DNA from: a candidate division WOR-3 bacterium
GTDB taxonomy: Bacteria > Hydrothermota > Tepidihabitantia > Tepidihabitantales > Tepidihabitantaceae
DNA: 60,544 nt
Direction: 5' to 3'
Assembly (NCBI GenBank): GCA_039801245.1
Contig: JBDRUF010000004.1
Location: 1 to 60,544, forward strand
This document shows positions 52,971 through 60,544 of this stretch, piece by piece. Numbering within the stretch: position 1 is the stretch's first letter; each line of letters begins with the position of its first letter. The notes under the pieces are model-generated. The model did not search any database. It saw only the letters and a program-made list of their open reading frames with translations, and was not told where the DNA came from. The position numbers were made by a program, and so were the translations under genes.

Positions 52971-53791
52971 CCCTTTGCCCGGTTTCTTACCTCCTGGTAG
53001 AGTTCGGTATAGGGCGGAATTTCCTCTTGGTCGTGCAGAACACCAATCACAAACTTGTCCTTCACCTGCCAGGGGTCTTTAACCTTCTTGACATCAACCG
53101 AACTGCCCTTCAGCCACTCCAGCATCTTCACCGCATCACCGATACCCTGGTGCCGACCGTAAAACGTCGGGCACTGACTGATCACCTCAACAACGCTGAA
53201 CCCCTTCTTTGTCAGTGCCAGTTCAATCATCCTCTTCATATGCAAGACATGAAAGGTGGTGCTCCGGGCAACAAACATCGCCCCTGCTGCCTTGGCGATA
53301 AAGCAGATATCAAAACTCCTTTCCACATTGCCATAAGGAGCGGTTGTCGCCTTTTCATGGGTTGGGGTTGTTGGTGAATACTGACCACCGGTCATACCAT
53401 AGGTGAAGTTATTGACCACAATCACGGTGATATCAAGGTTGCGCCTGGCGGTATGGATGAAATGGTTGCCGCCAATCGCCATAATGTCACCATCACCGCC
53501 AATAACCACCACCCTCATCTCCGGCTTTGCCAGTTTCACCCCGGTTGCTGCGGGCAATGCCCGGCCGTGCAAAGTGTGAAATGTGTCGCAGTCAAGATAT
53601 CCCGGCACCCTTGAAGAGCAGCCGATCCCAGAGACAACGCACAGCTCATCCTGACCGATTCCCAAATCAATAAATGCGCGCACCATTGTTGCCATTATCG
53701 TGCCAATCCCGCAACCAGGACAGAGAATATGGGGAAACCGCTCATCAAGCCGGAAATAGTCAAGAAACCGGTCTTCTTTAATTTCAATCAT
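52967..53791 (-). CDS. korB: 2-oxoacid:ferredoxin oxidoreductase, beta (TPP-binding) subunit
   Basis: A 274-residue thiamine diphosphate-binding subunit. The TPP motif is GDGDIMAIGGNHFIHTARRN with the Asn-containing VNNFTYGMTGGQYSPTT. The LCPGCGIG motif near the N-terminus provides a Cys pair (about 24-27) seen in this subunit class. It acts with the alpha, gamma and ferredoxin-type delta subunits; the substrate is most likely 2-oxoglutarate. It overlaps korA and korC by 4 bp each. Confidence 0.93.
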   Translation of the reverse strand: MIEIKEDRFLDYFRLDERFPHILCPGCGIGTIMATMVRAFIDLGIGQDELCVVSGIGCSSRVPGYLDCDTFHTLHGRALPAATGVKLAKPEMRVVVIGGDGDIMAIGGNHFIHTARRNLDITVIVVNNFTYGMTGGQYSPTTPTHEKATTAPYGNVERSFDICFIAKAAGAMFVARSTTFHVLHMKRMIELALTKKGFSVVEVISQCPTFYGRHQGIGDAVKMLEWLKGSSVDVKKVKDPWQVKDKFVIGVLHDQEEIPPYTELYQEVRNRAKG

Positions 53792-54894
53792 AGCGCCTGA
53801 ATAATCTCCTCAGGCGTGAGCATCTCACCATCATAACGCTGGACTGACACCACTCCAACCTGCAGATTCACGGTTCGCTCCACCTCCCGATAAAGTTGCC
53901 CCTGATTCATCTCCGGCACAATCACCCGCCGCGCGCTCCGCAAAAGCCCGATAAGCCTCTCAGTGGGAAACGGCCATATCATCCTTAACCTCAAAATGCC
54001 GACCCTTTTGCCACTCTTGCGCTCAAACTGATACTTTGCCTCCATCGCCGAGCGTGCCGCACTGCCATAACAGACAATCACCGTTTCCGAACCCAAATCC
54101 TGATAATCCAAATCCCAGAGCCAGGAGCGGTTATCCTCAATCTTCTTTCTCAGCCGGTCAAGGTTCCATTTGATAATCTCCGGTTCATCTGTTGGAAAAC
54201 CATCCTTGCGATGGGTCAGACCGGTAAGGTGAATCCGATAACCCTCACCAAAACTGGCAATCCGGGCATCATAGTTGTTTTGGTCGTCATAATGAAAATA
54301 CTCCTCCCTCGGAGGCTTGGGCTTTTCTGGCTGCCACAACCTCACCTCTGCTGGCAGCTCCACCACCTCCCGCATATGACCGACAATCTCATCCATCAGA
54401 ACAATCACCGGCAGGCGCAACCGCTCCGAGATATTGACCGCCGCCACCGTCAAATCAAAACACTCCCTCACACTCCAGGGGCAGAGGGCAACAATCGGAT
54501 GGTCACCATGGGTTCCGAACCTTGCCTGCATTACATCCGCCTGGGATGTCCTTGTTGGTGTGCCGGTTGCCGGTCCGCCCCGCATCACATTCACAATCAC
54601 GCACGGCAACTCCGCCATTACTGAATAGCCAATCCCCTCCTGCATCAAGGAAAAACCCGGACCGGATGTTGCGGTCATCGCCTTCAGACCCGCAGCGGTT
54701 GCTCCGTTCATACAGGAGATTGAACCAATCTCATCCTCCATCTGAATGTATGTCCCGCCAACCTTGGGCAACTCCCTGGCGAGGTATTCTGCAATCTCGG
54801 TTGAAGGGGTTATCGGATAACCGGCAAAGAACCTGACCCCTGCCCTGATTGCGCCGATTGCACAAGCCTCATTACCGGATAAAAGCTGCCTCAC
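53788..54894 (-). CDS. korA: 2-oxoacid:ferredoxin oxidoreductase, alpha subunit
   Basis: A 368-residue alpha subunit from GTG 54894, which overlaps the korD stop (GTGA); a longer reading would run 25 codons into korD. It starts with the family's LLSGNEACAIGAIRAGVRFF and PITPSTEIAEYLA, then MEDEIGSISCMNGATAAG, TATSGPGFSLMQEGIGY, and RGGPATGTPTRTSQADVMQ. The sequence matches KorA-type 2-oxoglutarate enzymes better than pyruvate enzymes. The kor complex makes succinyl-CoA and reduced ferredoxin, which links with the methylmalonyl-CoA genes elsewhere in this window. Confidence 0.93.
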   Translation of the reverse strand: MRQLLSGNEACAIGAIRAGVRFFAGYPITPSTEIAEYLARELPKVGGTYIQMEDEIGSISCMNGATAAGLKAMTATSGPGFSLMQEGIGYSVMAELPCVIVNVMRGGPATGTPTRTSQADVMQARFGTHGDHPIVALCPWSVRECFDLTVAAVNISERLRLPVIVLMDEIVGHMREVVELPAEVRLWQPEKPKPPREEYFHYDDQNNYDARIASFGEGYRIHLTGLTHRKDGFPTDEPEIIKWNLDRLRKKIEDNRSWLWDLDYQDLGSETVIVCYGSAARSAMEAKYQFERKSGKRVGILRLRMIWPFPTERLIGLLRSARRVIVPEMNQGQLYREVERTVNLQVGVVSVQRYDGEMLTPEEIIQAL

Positions 54895-55139
54895 TCCCCT
54901 TTTCCTCCCTTGGTAACAAATATTGCCAAATCCGGACAACGCATTTCGCAAAGCCTGCACCCGATACACCTCTCCGGATGAAGAACCGCGACTTTAAACC
55001 GTTCATCGAGCCCGAGTGTCTGGGTAGGACAAAACTCAACGCATATCCGGCAACCCTTGCAGAAATGTTTGATGATTTTGTGTCTATGTCCTTTCGGACC
55101 GGTAATCTCCACCGGCTCTTCAAGCAGAAACTTCTTCAT
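54891..55139 (-). CDS. korD: 2-oxoacid:ferredoxin oxidoreductase, delta (ferredoxin) subunit
   Basis: An 82-residue 2[4Fe-4S] ferredoxin-type subunit with the motifs CKGCRICVEFCP and CIGCRLCEMRCP. It carries electrons from the TPP site to soluble ferredoxin. The ATG at 55139 lacks a clear Shine-Dalgarno. It is first in the order D-A-B-C with 4-bp overlaps at each junction. Confidence 0.93.
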   Translation of the reverse strand: MKKFLLEEPVEITGPKGHRHKIIKHFCKGCRICVEFCPTQTLGLDERFKVAVLHPERCIGCRLCEMRCPDLAIFVTKGGKGE

Positions 55140-55186
55140 TATATTAACAAAGGAAACAAACCTTTTATCATCTTCATCATTAGACC

Positions 55187-55227
55187 CATCAGCAATAAAC
55201 TTCTACCCAAACATCAGCAATTGTCAA
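55187..55227 (-). promoter_or_regulatory. Putative kor promoter with flanking 10-bp direct repeats
   Basis: TTGACA (55227-55222), 16-bp spacer, TAGAAG (55205-55200) on the minus strand. ATTGCTGATG occurs twice, at 55221-55212 (abutting the -35 box) and 55196-55187 (just past the -10), with a 25-bp period. This could be a regulator site, but the -10 match is weak and the ATG is about 60 nt away. Confidence 0.4.
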
Positions 55228-55237
55228 ACCTCACCTT

Positions 55238-55266
55238 AAAAAAACGGGCAGGTCAGAACCTGCCCG
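55238..55266 (-). terminator. Rho-independent terminator of the 55286-56935 gene
   Basis: On the minus strand CGGGCAGGT-TCTG-ACCTGCCCG (55266-55245) has a perfect 9-bp stem followed by a run of seven T (55244-55238). It lies 20 nt past the stop codon and separates this gene from the kor operon. Confidence 0.85.
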
Positions 55267-55285
55267 CCTTTCAATCCCGGTTATT

Positions 55286-56935
55286 CTAATAACGCACCAG
55301 TTTAGCGGTCGCCATCTCCCTGCCAGCATTTGCCCGCACAAAATAGACACCATCAGCAACTCCTTCAGGCACTTTTATCCTGTTTCTACCCGGATTCAGG
55401 TCCATTTTTATTAGTTCTGATACCACTCTGCCATCAACTCCCAAAATGGTCAGATTAACCTGCGCTGCCCTGCTCAATTCCAACTCCAGTTCTCTACCAA
55501 CAACTCGTAAAGACAAAGACTGGCGATAATGTCCAAAAGAACCCTGCTTGACTCCTCCACCACTCGTATCATAGCAGACCGAGTCGTATTGGACTTCAAT
55601 GTCTTCAAAAGAGATGAAGCTAACTACCGGCTGATAACCTGAGTCGGCAACCTCACCTTGGACCCAGACCATCACCCCGCTCTCAGGGAGCTGGGAATCT
55701 GCACAAACCGGACGATTGCCCCGCGCATCAAATGTCGAAAGGATGAAGTTGTAGCCACGAAGCCGCTGGGGATAACTGTTGGTGTAACCAGCAACCGCAT
55801 AACCACCCCAACTTAACCGAGCAATTGGCAAAGGCACATCATTCAGATAACCAGGGTCATAAGCGCTTGGATGCGACCTCGCCCAGATAATTCCTCCACC
55901 AAGATTAATCTTCATAACCAGGAAATTCGGATTTGGCGTTCCCGGACCGACACTGGTGGTTGGACCACAGACCACCATTGTCGTATCTGGAGCGGCGATC
56001 AAAGACCTGTCGTTAATAACCTTTTCCGAACCGCCAGGCCAGCCATAATTCCACGAACCCTGTAGTGCGCCTGCATAATTAAATATCCCTACAAAAAGAT
56101 TTGCCGGATCTTGGGATGGCGTATAACTATTTGTCCACCCTGCAACAAAGATGTTGCGCATATTGTCAATCGCCACTGAGGACGCCTCCTCATTAGAATC
56201 GCCCGGAACAACCCGAACCCAAGAAGGGCGCCCCGCACCGTTCAACTTCAAGAGATAGGCATCAAAATTAGATGGGCTTGTCACCTTTGCCCGACCACAA
56301 ATCACATAACCAGAATCCAATGTCTGCACAATTGACCTGCCCTCATCCTCCCTATGATTGGGAGACATCCAGTAAACTCGAAACCACTGAAAAAGCCCGG
56401 TGGAGTCCAGTTTCAGGACGAAGATATTGGGTGTTGGCAAAGGTCCATAACTGTGTGTCAACCCGGTAAGGGCAAAACCGCGGTCAAAGGTCTCAACGAT
56501 TGACAAAGGGATATCCTCCTCTTCACCCCCATAAACATAACTCCAGAGTAAGCTGCCGTTCGCAGAAAATTTGGCAACAAAGATGTTGGCGGCTGGCAAA
56601 CCCACTCCAAAACTCCTTGTCATCCCGCAAAGGGTGTAACCGTTGTCATAGGTCTTCACCATCGAATACGCCTCATCATCAGCCCATCCGATGGAAATCT
56701 TCGCCCAGACCGGTGCACCTTGCGGGTCGGTCTTGATAACCAGCACATTACTGGCATTTGGTGTCCCTGGACCGTAACTCTTAGTCCAGCCTGCAATACA
56801 GAAACCGCTGTCTGCCGCCTCAACGAGTGCATGCGCCTGTTCATCCAAACTGTCGCCATAAAGACGCACCGGCAACGGCTGCGCCTGCACTGTCACGGCG
56901 GCTAATACCGCCAAAATCACCAAAACACCTTTCAT
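55286..56935 (-). CDS. Secreted beta-propeller-like protein with type IX-style sorting domain
   Basis: A 549-residue exported protein. A signal peptide (1-18, ending VQA) is followed by six or so repeats of about 50 residues, each with a pattern like DxGFxxxGxTxSYGPxxPNxFVxKLDxxGxxxWxxxY, as in SBBP/delta-type beta-propeller proteins. The C-terminal domain (NLTILGVDGRVVSEL, GRNRIKVPEGVADGVYFVRA, ATAKLVRY) is the type A sorting signal used by type IX secretion, so the protein is a candidate PorU substrate. Its role (adhesin or surface enzyme) is unknown. A strong terminator follows. Confidence 0.8.
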   Translation of the reverse strand: MKGVLVILAVLAAVTVQAQPLPVRLYGDSLDEQAHALVEAADSGFCIAGWTKSYGPGTPNASNVLVIKTDPQGAPVWAKISIGWADDEAYSMVKTYDNGYTLCGMTRSFGVGLPAANIFVAKFSANGSLLWSYVYGGEEEDIPLSIVETFDRGFALTGLTHSYGPLPTPNIFVLKLDSTGLFQWFRVYWMSPNHREDEGRSIVQTLDSGYVICGRAKVTSPSNFDAYLLKLNGAGRPSWVRVVPGDSNEEASSVAIDNMRNIFVAGWTNSYTPSQDPANLFVGIFNYAGALQGSWNYGWPGGSEKVINDRSLIAAPDTTMVVCGPTTSVGPGTPNPNFLVMKINLGGGIIWARSHPSAYDPGYLNDVPLPIARLSWGGYAVAGYTNSYPQRLRGYNFILSTFDARGNRPVCADSQLPESGVMVWVQGEVADSGYQPVVSFISFEDIEVQYDSVCYDTSGGGVKQGSFGHYRQSLSLRVVGRELELELSRAAQVNLTILGVDGRVVSELIKMDLNPGRNRIKVPEGVADGVYFVRANAGREMATAKLVRY

Positions 56936-56982
56936 CTGACCCTCCTTTTTACTATCTGCTGTTCTAATTCAGTTCCTGTTAA

Positions 56983-57441
56983 CTACTTTTTTGTATGAGT
57001 CAGATTCAGCGTTGTCTTGCCATTCTCACTGCCGACAACAACAATCACCATCTCCTTCTCATCCGGACTGGCAAAAGCCATTGTTGTTGCCTCGGGGGTC
57101 TCGCTGGTCATTGACTTCTTCCAGGAACTGAGGGCGTTCTTATAGAACTCAATCACAGCTGCCTTCGGGTCGGTGGTTTCAAAACTGTAGTTGGTGCCCG
57201 TGCCCTCATCGGTGGAAATCTCCCACTTCGCCTTGGCAACCGCATTGGGATAGCGCAGGTTTGCCGGCAGGCTCGAGATGTCAACACTGCCGACATCAAC
57301 CTTTGCCTTGCCCCCGCTTGCCGCCTGCACCGCCCTTTCGGCAATCTTCTCCCCTGCCCTTTCACCGCACTTCATACAACCACTGTTCAAACCAACTATT
57401 GCGGCGAAAACTACCACTCCTAACAAACTGACATACCGCAT
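56983..57441 (-). CDS. Putative lipoprotein of unknown function
   Basis: A 152-residue protein. A lipobox (LNSGC, Cys22) is followed by an alpha-helical linker, then a domain with sequence like NYSFETTDPKAAVIEFYKNALSSWKKS, typical of small secreted domains that pair a beta-hairpin with one helix. No specific family was recognised. It is anchored in the inner leaflet of the outer membrane or in the inner membrane. The RBS is AAAGGAGG and the start is the ATG at 57441. Cotranscription with the neighbours is unclear. Confidence 0.75.
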   Translation of the reverse strand: MRYVSLLGVVVFAAIVGLNSGCMKCGERAGEKIAERAVQAASGGKAKVDVGSVDISSLPANLRYPNAVAKAKWEISTDEGTGTNYSFETTDPKAAVIEFYKNALSSWKKSMTSETPEATTMAFASPDEKEMVIVVVGSENGKTTLNLTHTKK

Positions 57442-57527
57442 AAGATACCTCCTTTCTTATTGAATCAGGCTATACCCAAATTAAAAGAAGTCAAGCGAAA
57501 TTTTAATTCGGCAGTTTGACCAACCGT

Positions 57528-58031
57528 TTACCGGTTGCAGTGGCACTCAACCTCGTTGCGATTTGCCCCGCAAACCGGACAGATTCCCTTGCAGTCATCA
57601 CGGCATCTCGGCGCAATCGGTATTGCCAGATGGATCGCATCCCGGATGAGCTGACTCAGGTCAATGAAGTCGGCATCAATCGGCACCCGGTCAAGCTCCT
57701 CCGGCTCAAGCTCTTTAGCATAAACCAGCCGCTCCCTTTTCAGCATCGTAAACTCGGCAACCATCTCCTCGTCAAATATCCTTTCATAATCACGGGCGCA
57801 GATGGCGCACTTAAGCCTTGCCCGGAATGAAAGCCTTCCCCTCACCAGAAACCGCTGACCGCTCCTCGTGATGACCACCATAACCTTTATCCCGTCAATG
57901 AGCCCTTGGAATAATGGGTTCTCCTTGACCTCCTGCACCTCGCACCCAAAATCCCGTGCCTCACCCGAAAGCTCAAACCGGTTATCCCCTGGTTTCAGGC
58001 TGGCGAGGGGCACCAGCCCAAGCCTTCTCAT
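57528..58031 (-). CDS. DUF177/YceD-like protein
   Basis: A 167-residue protein with the YceD/DUF177 pattern: an N-terminal beta domain with FRARLKCAICARDY, ELDRVPIDADFIDLSQLIRDAIHLAIP, and the C-terminal CKGICPVCGANRNEVECHC zinc-binding motif. The family usually precedes rpmF and plays an uncertain part in 50S/23S rRNA accumulation. Here no rpmF or plsX follows; instead it lies directly downstream of moxR, overlapping it by 4 bp. Confidence 0.85.
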   Translation of the reverse strand: MRRLGLVPLASLKPGDNRFELSGEARDFGCEVQEVKENPLFQGLIDGIKVMVVITRSGQRFLVRGRLSFRARLKCAICARDYERIFDEEMVAEFTMLKRERLVYAKELEPEELDRVPIDADFIDLSQLIRDAIHLAIPIAPRCRDDCKGICPVCGANRNEVECHCNR

Positions 58032-59035
58032 CCCCGCCCCTCAGGACATTCGGCGATGAGCCGGCGGATGATGTCCTCAACCTTGACATTCTCCGCCTCG
58101 GCGGTGAAGTTGGCGATAATCCGGTGCCGCAAAACCGGCAATGCCACCGCCTTGACATCAGCAATCGTCGGCGTATACCTGCCCGCAAGGACTGCCCTGG
58201 TCTTTGCCCCCAAGACCAGATACTGCGATGCCCGCGGTCCTGCGCCCCAGCTCACCCAGTCATTGATAAACTTAGGCGCCTTGCTCCCGGGTCGGCTCAT
58301 CCCCACCAGCCTGATGGTATAATCAATCACCTCATCGGCGACCGGCACCCGGCGCACCAGTTCCTGCAGAACTTTTATCTCCTCGGCGGAAAGCACCTTT
58401 GCCAAGTCCGGCACATAAGCCGAGGTTGTGCTCTTGACAATCTCCTTCTCCTCCTCCGCGCTCGGATAGTCAACAATCACCGAGAACATAAACCGGTCAA
58501 GTTGCGCCTCGGGCAGGGGATAGGTCCCCTCCAGTTCAATCGGGTTCTGGGTCGCCAGGACAAAGAAAGGTGCGGGCAACTCGTAGGTCTGGCCTGCCAC
58601 CGTGACCCGGTACTCCTGCATCGCCTGCAAAAGCGCCGCCTGGGTCTTGGGTGGGGTTCTATTGATCTCATCTGCCAGGACAACATTGGCAAAGACCGGA
58701 CCGGGCACAAACCGAAACCGCCTTCCCTTTGTCTCGGGGTCATCCTCAATTATCTCGGTGCCGGTGATGTCTGATGGCATCAAATCGGGCGTGAACTGAA
58801 TCCGGTTAAAGGACAAATCCAAGACCTGTGCCAGGGTATTGACCAGAAGCGTCTTGGCAAGCCCGGGCACACCAATCAAAAGCGCATGCCCGTGTGCCAG
58901 AAGGCAGATAAGGACCTGCTCTAAAACCTCCTTCTGCCCGACGATGACCTTACCAACCTCAGCCTCAATCCGCTCCCTTGCCTCTGCCAGGCGTGCCACC
59001 GCCAGAACATCATCTCCTAAGACATCCCTGACCAC
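58028..59035 (-). CDS. moxR: MoxR-family AAA+ ATPase
   Basis: A 335-residue AAA+ ATPase with Walker A GVPGLAKT (about 55-62), Walker B VVLADEINRTPPKTQAALLQAMQE, sensor 1 FVLATQNPIE, and the C-terminal lid with RASQYLVLGAKTRA. MoxR proteins act as chaperones for metal insertion or maturation, usually with VWA-domain partners; no DUF58 or VWA gene lies in the window. The start is GTG 59035 with an AAAGG upstream. YceD-like gene overlaps its 3' end by 4 bp. Confidence 0.93.
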   Translation of the reverse strand: MVRDVLGDDVLAVARLAEARERIEAEVGKVIVGQKEVLEQVLICLLAHGHALLIGVPGLAKTLLVNTLAQVLDLSFNRIQFTPDLMPSDITGTEIIEDDPETKGRRFRFVPGPVFANVVLADEINRTPPKTQAALLQAMQEYRVTVAGQTYELPAPFFVLATQNPIELEGTYPLPEAQLDRFMFSVIVDYPSAEEEKEIVKSTTSAYVPDLAKVLSAEEIKVLQELVRRVPVADEVIDYTIRLVGMSRPGSKAPKFINDWVSWGAGPRASQYLVLGAKTRAVLAGRYTPTIADVKAVALPVLRHRIIANFTAEAENVKVEDIIRRLIAECPEGRG

Positions 59036-59084
59036 AATGCGCCTTTCTTTTTCTCGGCAGAGGTAAATAACCCTCTACCTTAAA

Positions 59085-60197
59085 CTATTTCTTCCCTTCC
59101 CTTTCCAGAAGTTTCTTCAAGACCAAAGGCAGGGTGGTGTATTCCATCTCCCTCAAACCCAACCGGTGCGGCTCAAAAGGTCCGTGCCGGCGCATAAAAT
59201 CGGCGATTATGTTCGCCTCCTGCCTTGCCCGATCAAAACCCGGGTCGGCAAACATATCCCGTGGTCCGATCAGCTTGCCATTGCTCAACTGAAACCCGAG
59301 GGCAATCACCCTTGGCGGTCCATCAAACCTTGATGGTGTTGCCTCCGCTTGCGCCACCGGCATCAAAGGACCGTAGTGCGAACCCCGCATCCAGCCGGAA
59401 ACCATATGCGGAAAGACAAAAGCCTCCAAAACCTCACCAACCGCCGGAAAGCCGGACTGGCACCTAACCATCATCACCGGGTCATCCTTGCCCACATACC
59501 TGCCCGCAATCAAAGCCAGCTTCTGGGTTGAACTGGTAGCGGCAATCTCGCCGTTCTTCTTAAACACATTCTTAATCACATAGTTCTCCGGCGAGCCAAT
59601 CAAAACGAGCAAATCGTACATCTCCTCAGGACAGGAAAGAACGATATCCCTGCCCTCAAAAACATCGTGCACCTCAAACCTGAACCCGTCGTGCATTGAA
59701 GGGTCAATCACCAAGCCAATCGTATTGAACGGGTCCGCAAAAATCTTAAACAGCGGCAGGTTCCAGGCACCGGGCGCACACTTGTCCCCGCAGAAAACCA
59801 GAACCGGCTCTGACTGGCGCTCAACAAAACTCATCTCCGCCACACCCGGACCCATTCCCTTGACATTACCGGAAAAGGCATCTGCAAGCATATCCTGCCC
59901 CGCGCCATAGAGCTTCAGCTCTCTCGCAAGCGAGGTGCACTCCATAAATGTATCCCAGGCAAGTTTGTGAATTTTCTCACTATCCTTGCCCTGGTGATGG
60001 GTCATAATCAACTCCAAATCATCCCCGCAACTGGTAACATAAAAATCAACCAAAAGCCCGCTCTGCTGCGCCTTAGCAAGACTTTCCTGGGCACGCTTGA
60101 TAATCTCGGGATGGCTTGCCGAATGACCGACATAGCCGCCGATATCAGCCTTGATAACCGAGAGCGTTATCATTGACTGGGAATCTGATTTACTCAT
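59085..60197 (-). CDS. Fructose-1,6-bisphosphate aldolase/phosphatase (FBPA/P, type V)
   Basis: Bifunctional gluconeogenic enzyme that condenses triose phosphates to fructose-1,6-bisphosphate and dephosphorylates it. It has the family features ISLVIKADIGGYVGHSASHPE-like N-terminus (seen as TLSVIKADIGGYVGHS), MECTSLARELKLYGAGQDMLADAFSGNVKGMGPGVAEM, PVLVFCGDKCAPGAWNLP, and SGWMRGSHYGPLMPV. ATG 60197 has AAAGGAGG about 10 nt upstream and is preferred over one three codons earlier; this gives 370 residues. It is found mainly in archaea and deep-branching bacteria, consistent with an anaerobic or thermophilic lineage. Confidence 0.93.
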   Translation of the reverse strand: MSKSDSQSMITLSVIKADIGGYVGHSASHPEIIKRAQESLAKAQQSGLLVDFYVTSCGDDLELIMTHHQGKDSEKIHKLAWDTFMECTSLARELKLYGAGQDMLADAFSGNVKGMGPGVAEMSFVERQSEPVLVFCGDKCAPGAWNLPLFKIFADPFNTIGLVIDPSMHDGFRFEVHDVFEGRDIVLSCPEEMYDLLVLIGSPENYVIKNVFKKNGEIAATSSTQKLALIAGRYVGKDDPVMMVRCQSGFPAVGEVLEAFVFPHMVSGWMRGSHYGPLMPVAQAEATPSRFDGPPRVIALGFQLSNGKLIGPRDMFADPGFDRARQEANIIADFMRRHGPFEPHRLGLREMEYTTLPLVLKKLLEREGKK

Positions 60198-60230
60198 ATC
60201 TGCCATTCCTCCTTTGGGTTTAAGTTTTTA

Positions 60231-60258
60231 ATTATACCCACCAATCTCCTCAGGTCAA
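60231..60258 (-). promoter_or_regulatory. Promoter of the FBP aldolase/phosphatase gene
   Basis: TTGACC (60258-60253), 16-bp spacer, TATAAT (60236-60231) on the minus strand, about 33 nt before the ATG at 60197. The remainder to the window end (60259-60544) holds G- and C-runs and a doubtful 69-codon frame only. Confidence 0.7.
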
Positions 60259-60544
60259 GAAATGGAGAACTCACCCAAAAACAACTCTCAATCCGACCTC
60301 AACCGCAACCTAAAAAATCACCATCCCCTCTCCCCCTGACTCCAAACTCATCATCACCATCATCGCCCCCGAAAATACCACCAGAAAGCCAACGCCCAAT
60401 ATCCCATCCCAGACGACATTAAAAACAGCCCAAAAGGCAACCTGCAAAACCCTTAGGGGGACGGTATAGGGGGTGGGGTCTAAAATTGTTAAATTTATTG
60501 ATAACACATTGAAATTCAAAGAAATATCCCGATTTTCCCAGCAC

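Noticed and set aside
57505-57535. Hairpin AACCG/CGGTT after the YceD-like gene as terminator
   Set aside because: Short stem and no T-run on the transcribed strand.
57956-58774. 272-codon plus-strand frame opposite moxR
   Set aside because: Antisense to MoxR whose Walker motifs are intact; no recognisable protein features.
60310-60519. 69-codon minus-strand hydrophobic frame
   Set aside because: No ribosome-binding site, low complexity and G/C-run composition; cannot be supported as a gene at the window edge.

Overview
The window reads as a chromosomal segment of an uncultured, anaerobic, Gram-negative-type bacterium, most like the candidate WOR-3/Stahlbacteria or FCB-allied lineages. This placement is inferred from gene content, not from a marker-gene tree. 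Supporting content: PorU/PorV-like type IX secretion proteins and a protein with a C-terminal sorting-type domain, a GWxTD-domain lipoprotein, an Mla-type lipid transporter (implying an outer membrane), an archaeal-type fructose-1,6-bisphosphate aldolase/phosphatase, ferredoxin-dependent 2-oxoacid oxidation, and an O2/superoxide defence set typical of strict anaerobes (superoxide reductase, rubrerythrin, diiron flavoprotein). Coding density is very high and many neighbours overlap by 4 bp.

Layout. 1-770: short repeats around a four-helix-bundle (S23-type) gene. 774-3202: a radical SAM enzyme and purF. 3247-17845 (minus strand): a near-complete division and cell wall (dcw) cluster in the order mraZ, rsmH, ftsL-like, ftsI, murE, mraY, murD, ftsW, murG, murC, murB, ftsA, ftsZ. 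No murF, ftsQ or ddl is present where they normally lie. 18413-22266 (plus): an unrecognised barrel-sandwich/KOW-like protein, a PorV/PorQ-like protein, accA and era. 22257-25903 (minus): methylmalonyl-CoA epimerase, mutase catalytic subunit and a propionyl-CoA carboxylase-type carboxyltransferase. 25932-27904: a DNA methyltransferase plus a putative SAP-PD-(D/E)XK nuclease, probably an acquired restriction-modification pair. 27964-28620: an isochorismatase-family hydrolase. 28956-32164 (plus): tRNA-Leu(TAG), then tig-clpP-clpX. 32180-36466 (minus): a seven-gene oxygen/oxidant detoxification operon. 36539-38692: an MlaEFD-like transporter. 38932-43608: porV, purA, hypB and a HerA-like ATPase with overlapping or nearly touching ends. 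43673-47509: a PorU-like C25 peptidase. 47691-49214 (plus): a beta-flower-like protein, a secreted protein and a membrane methyltransferase. 49200-52217: a GWxTD lipoprotein and hutU. 52416-55139: korDABC. 55286-56935: a secreted beta-propeller-like protein with a sorting domain. 56983-60197: a lipoprotein, a YceD-like protein, a MoxR ATPase and the FBP aldolase/phosphatase.

Points of most interest: (1) the ClpP homologue has Asn where the catalytic Asp should be; (2) a dispersed repeat is translated as the N-terminal extension of FtsW; (3) several first-in-operon genes have a -10 box only 5-8 nt before the start codon and no Shine-Dalgarno site, suggesting leaderless mRNAs, while operon-internal genes often use strong AGGAGG-type sites; (4) a palindrome overlaps the -10 box of the restriction-modification pair; (5) the oxidative-stress operon contains a two-ribbon iron protein and a flavin reductase-rubredoxin fusion; (6) hypB stands alone within an unrelated operon. 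All functions are assigned by reading motifs; no database search was run.
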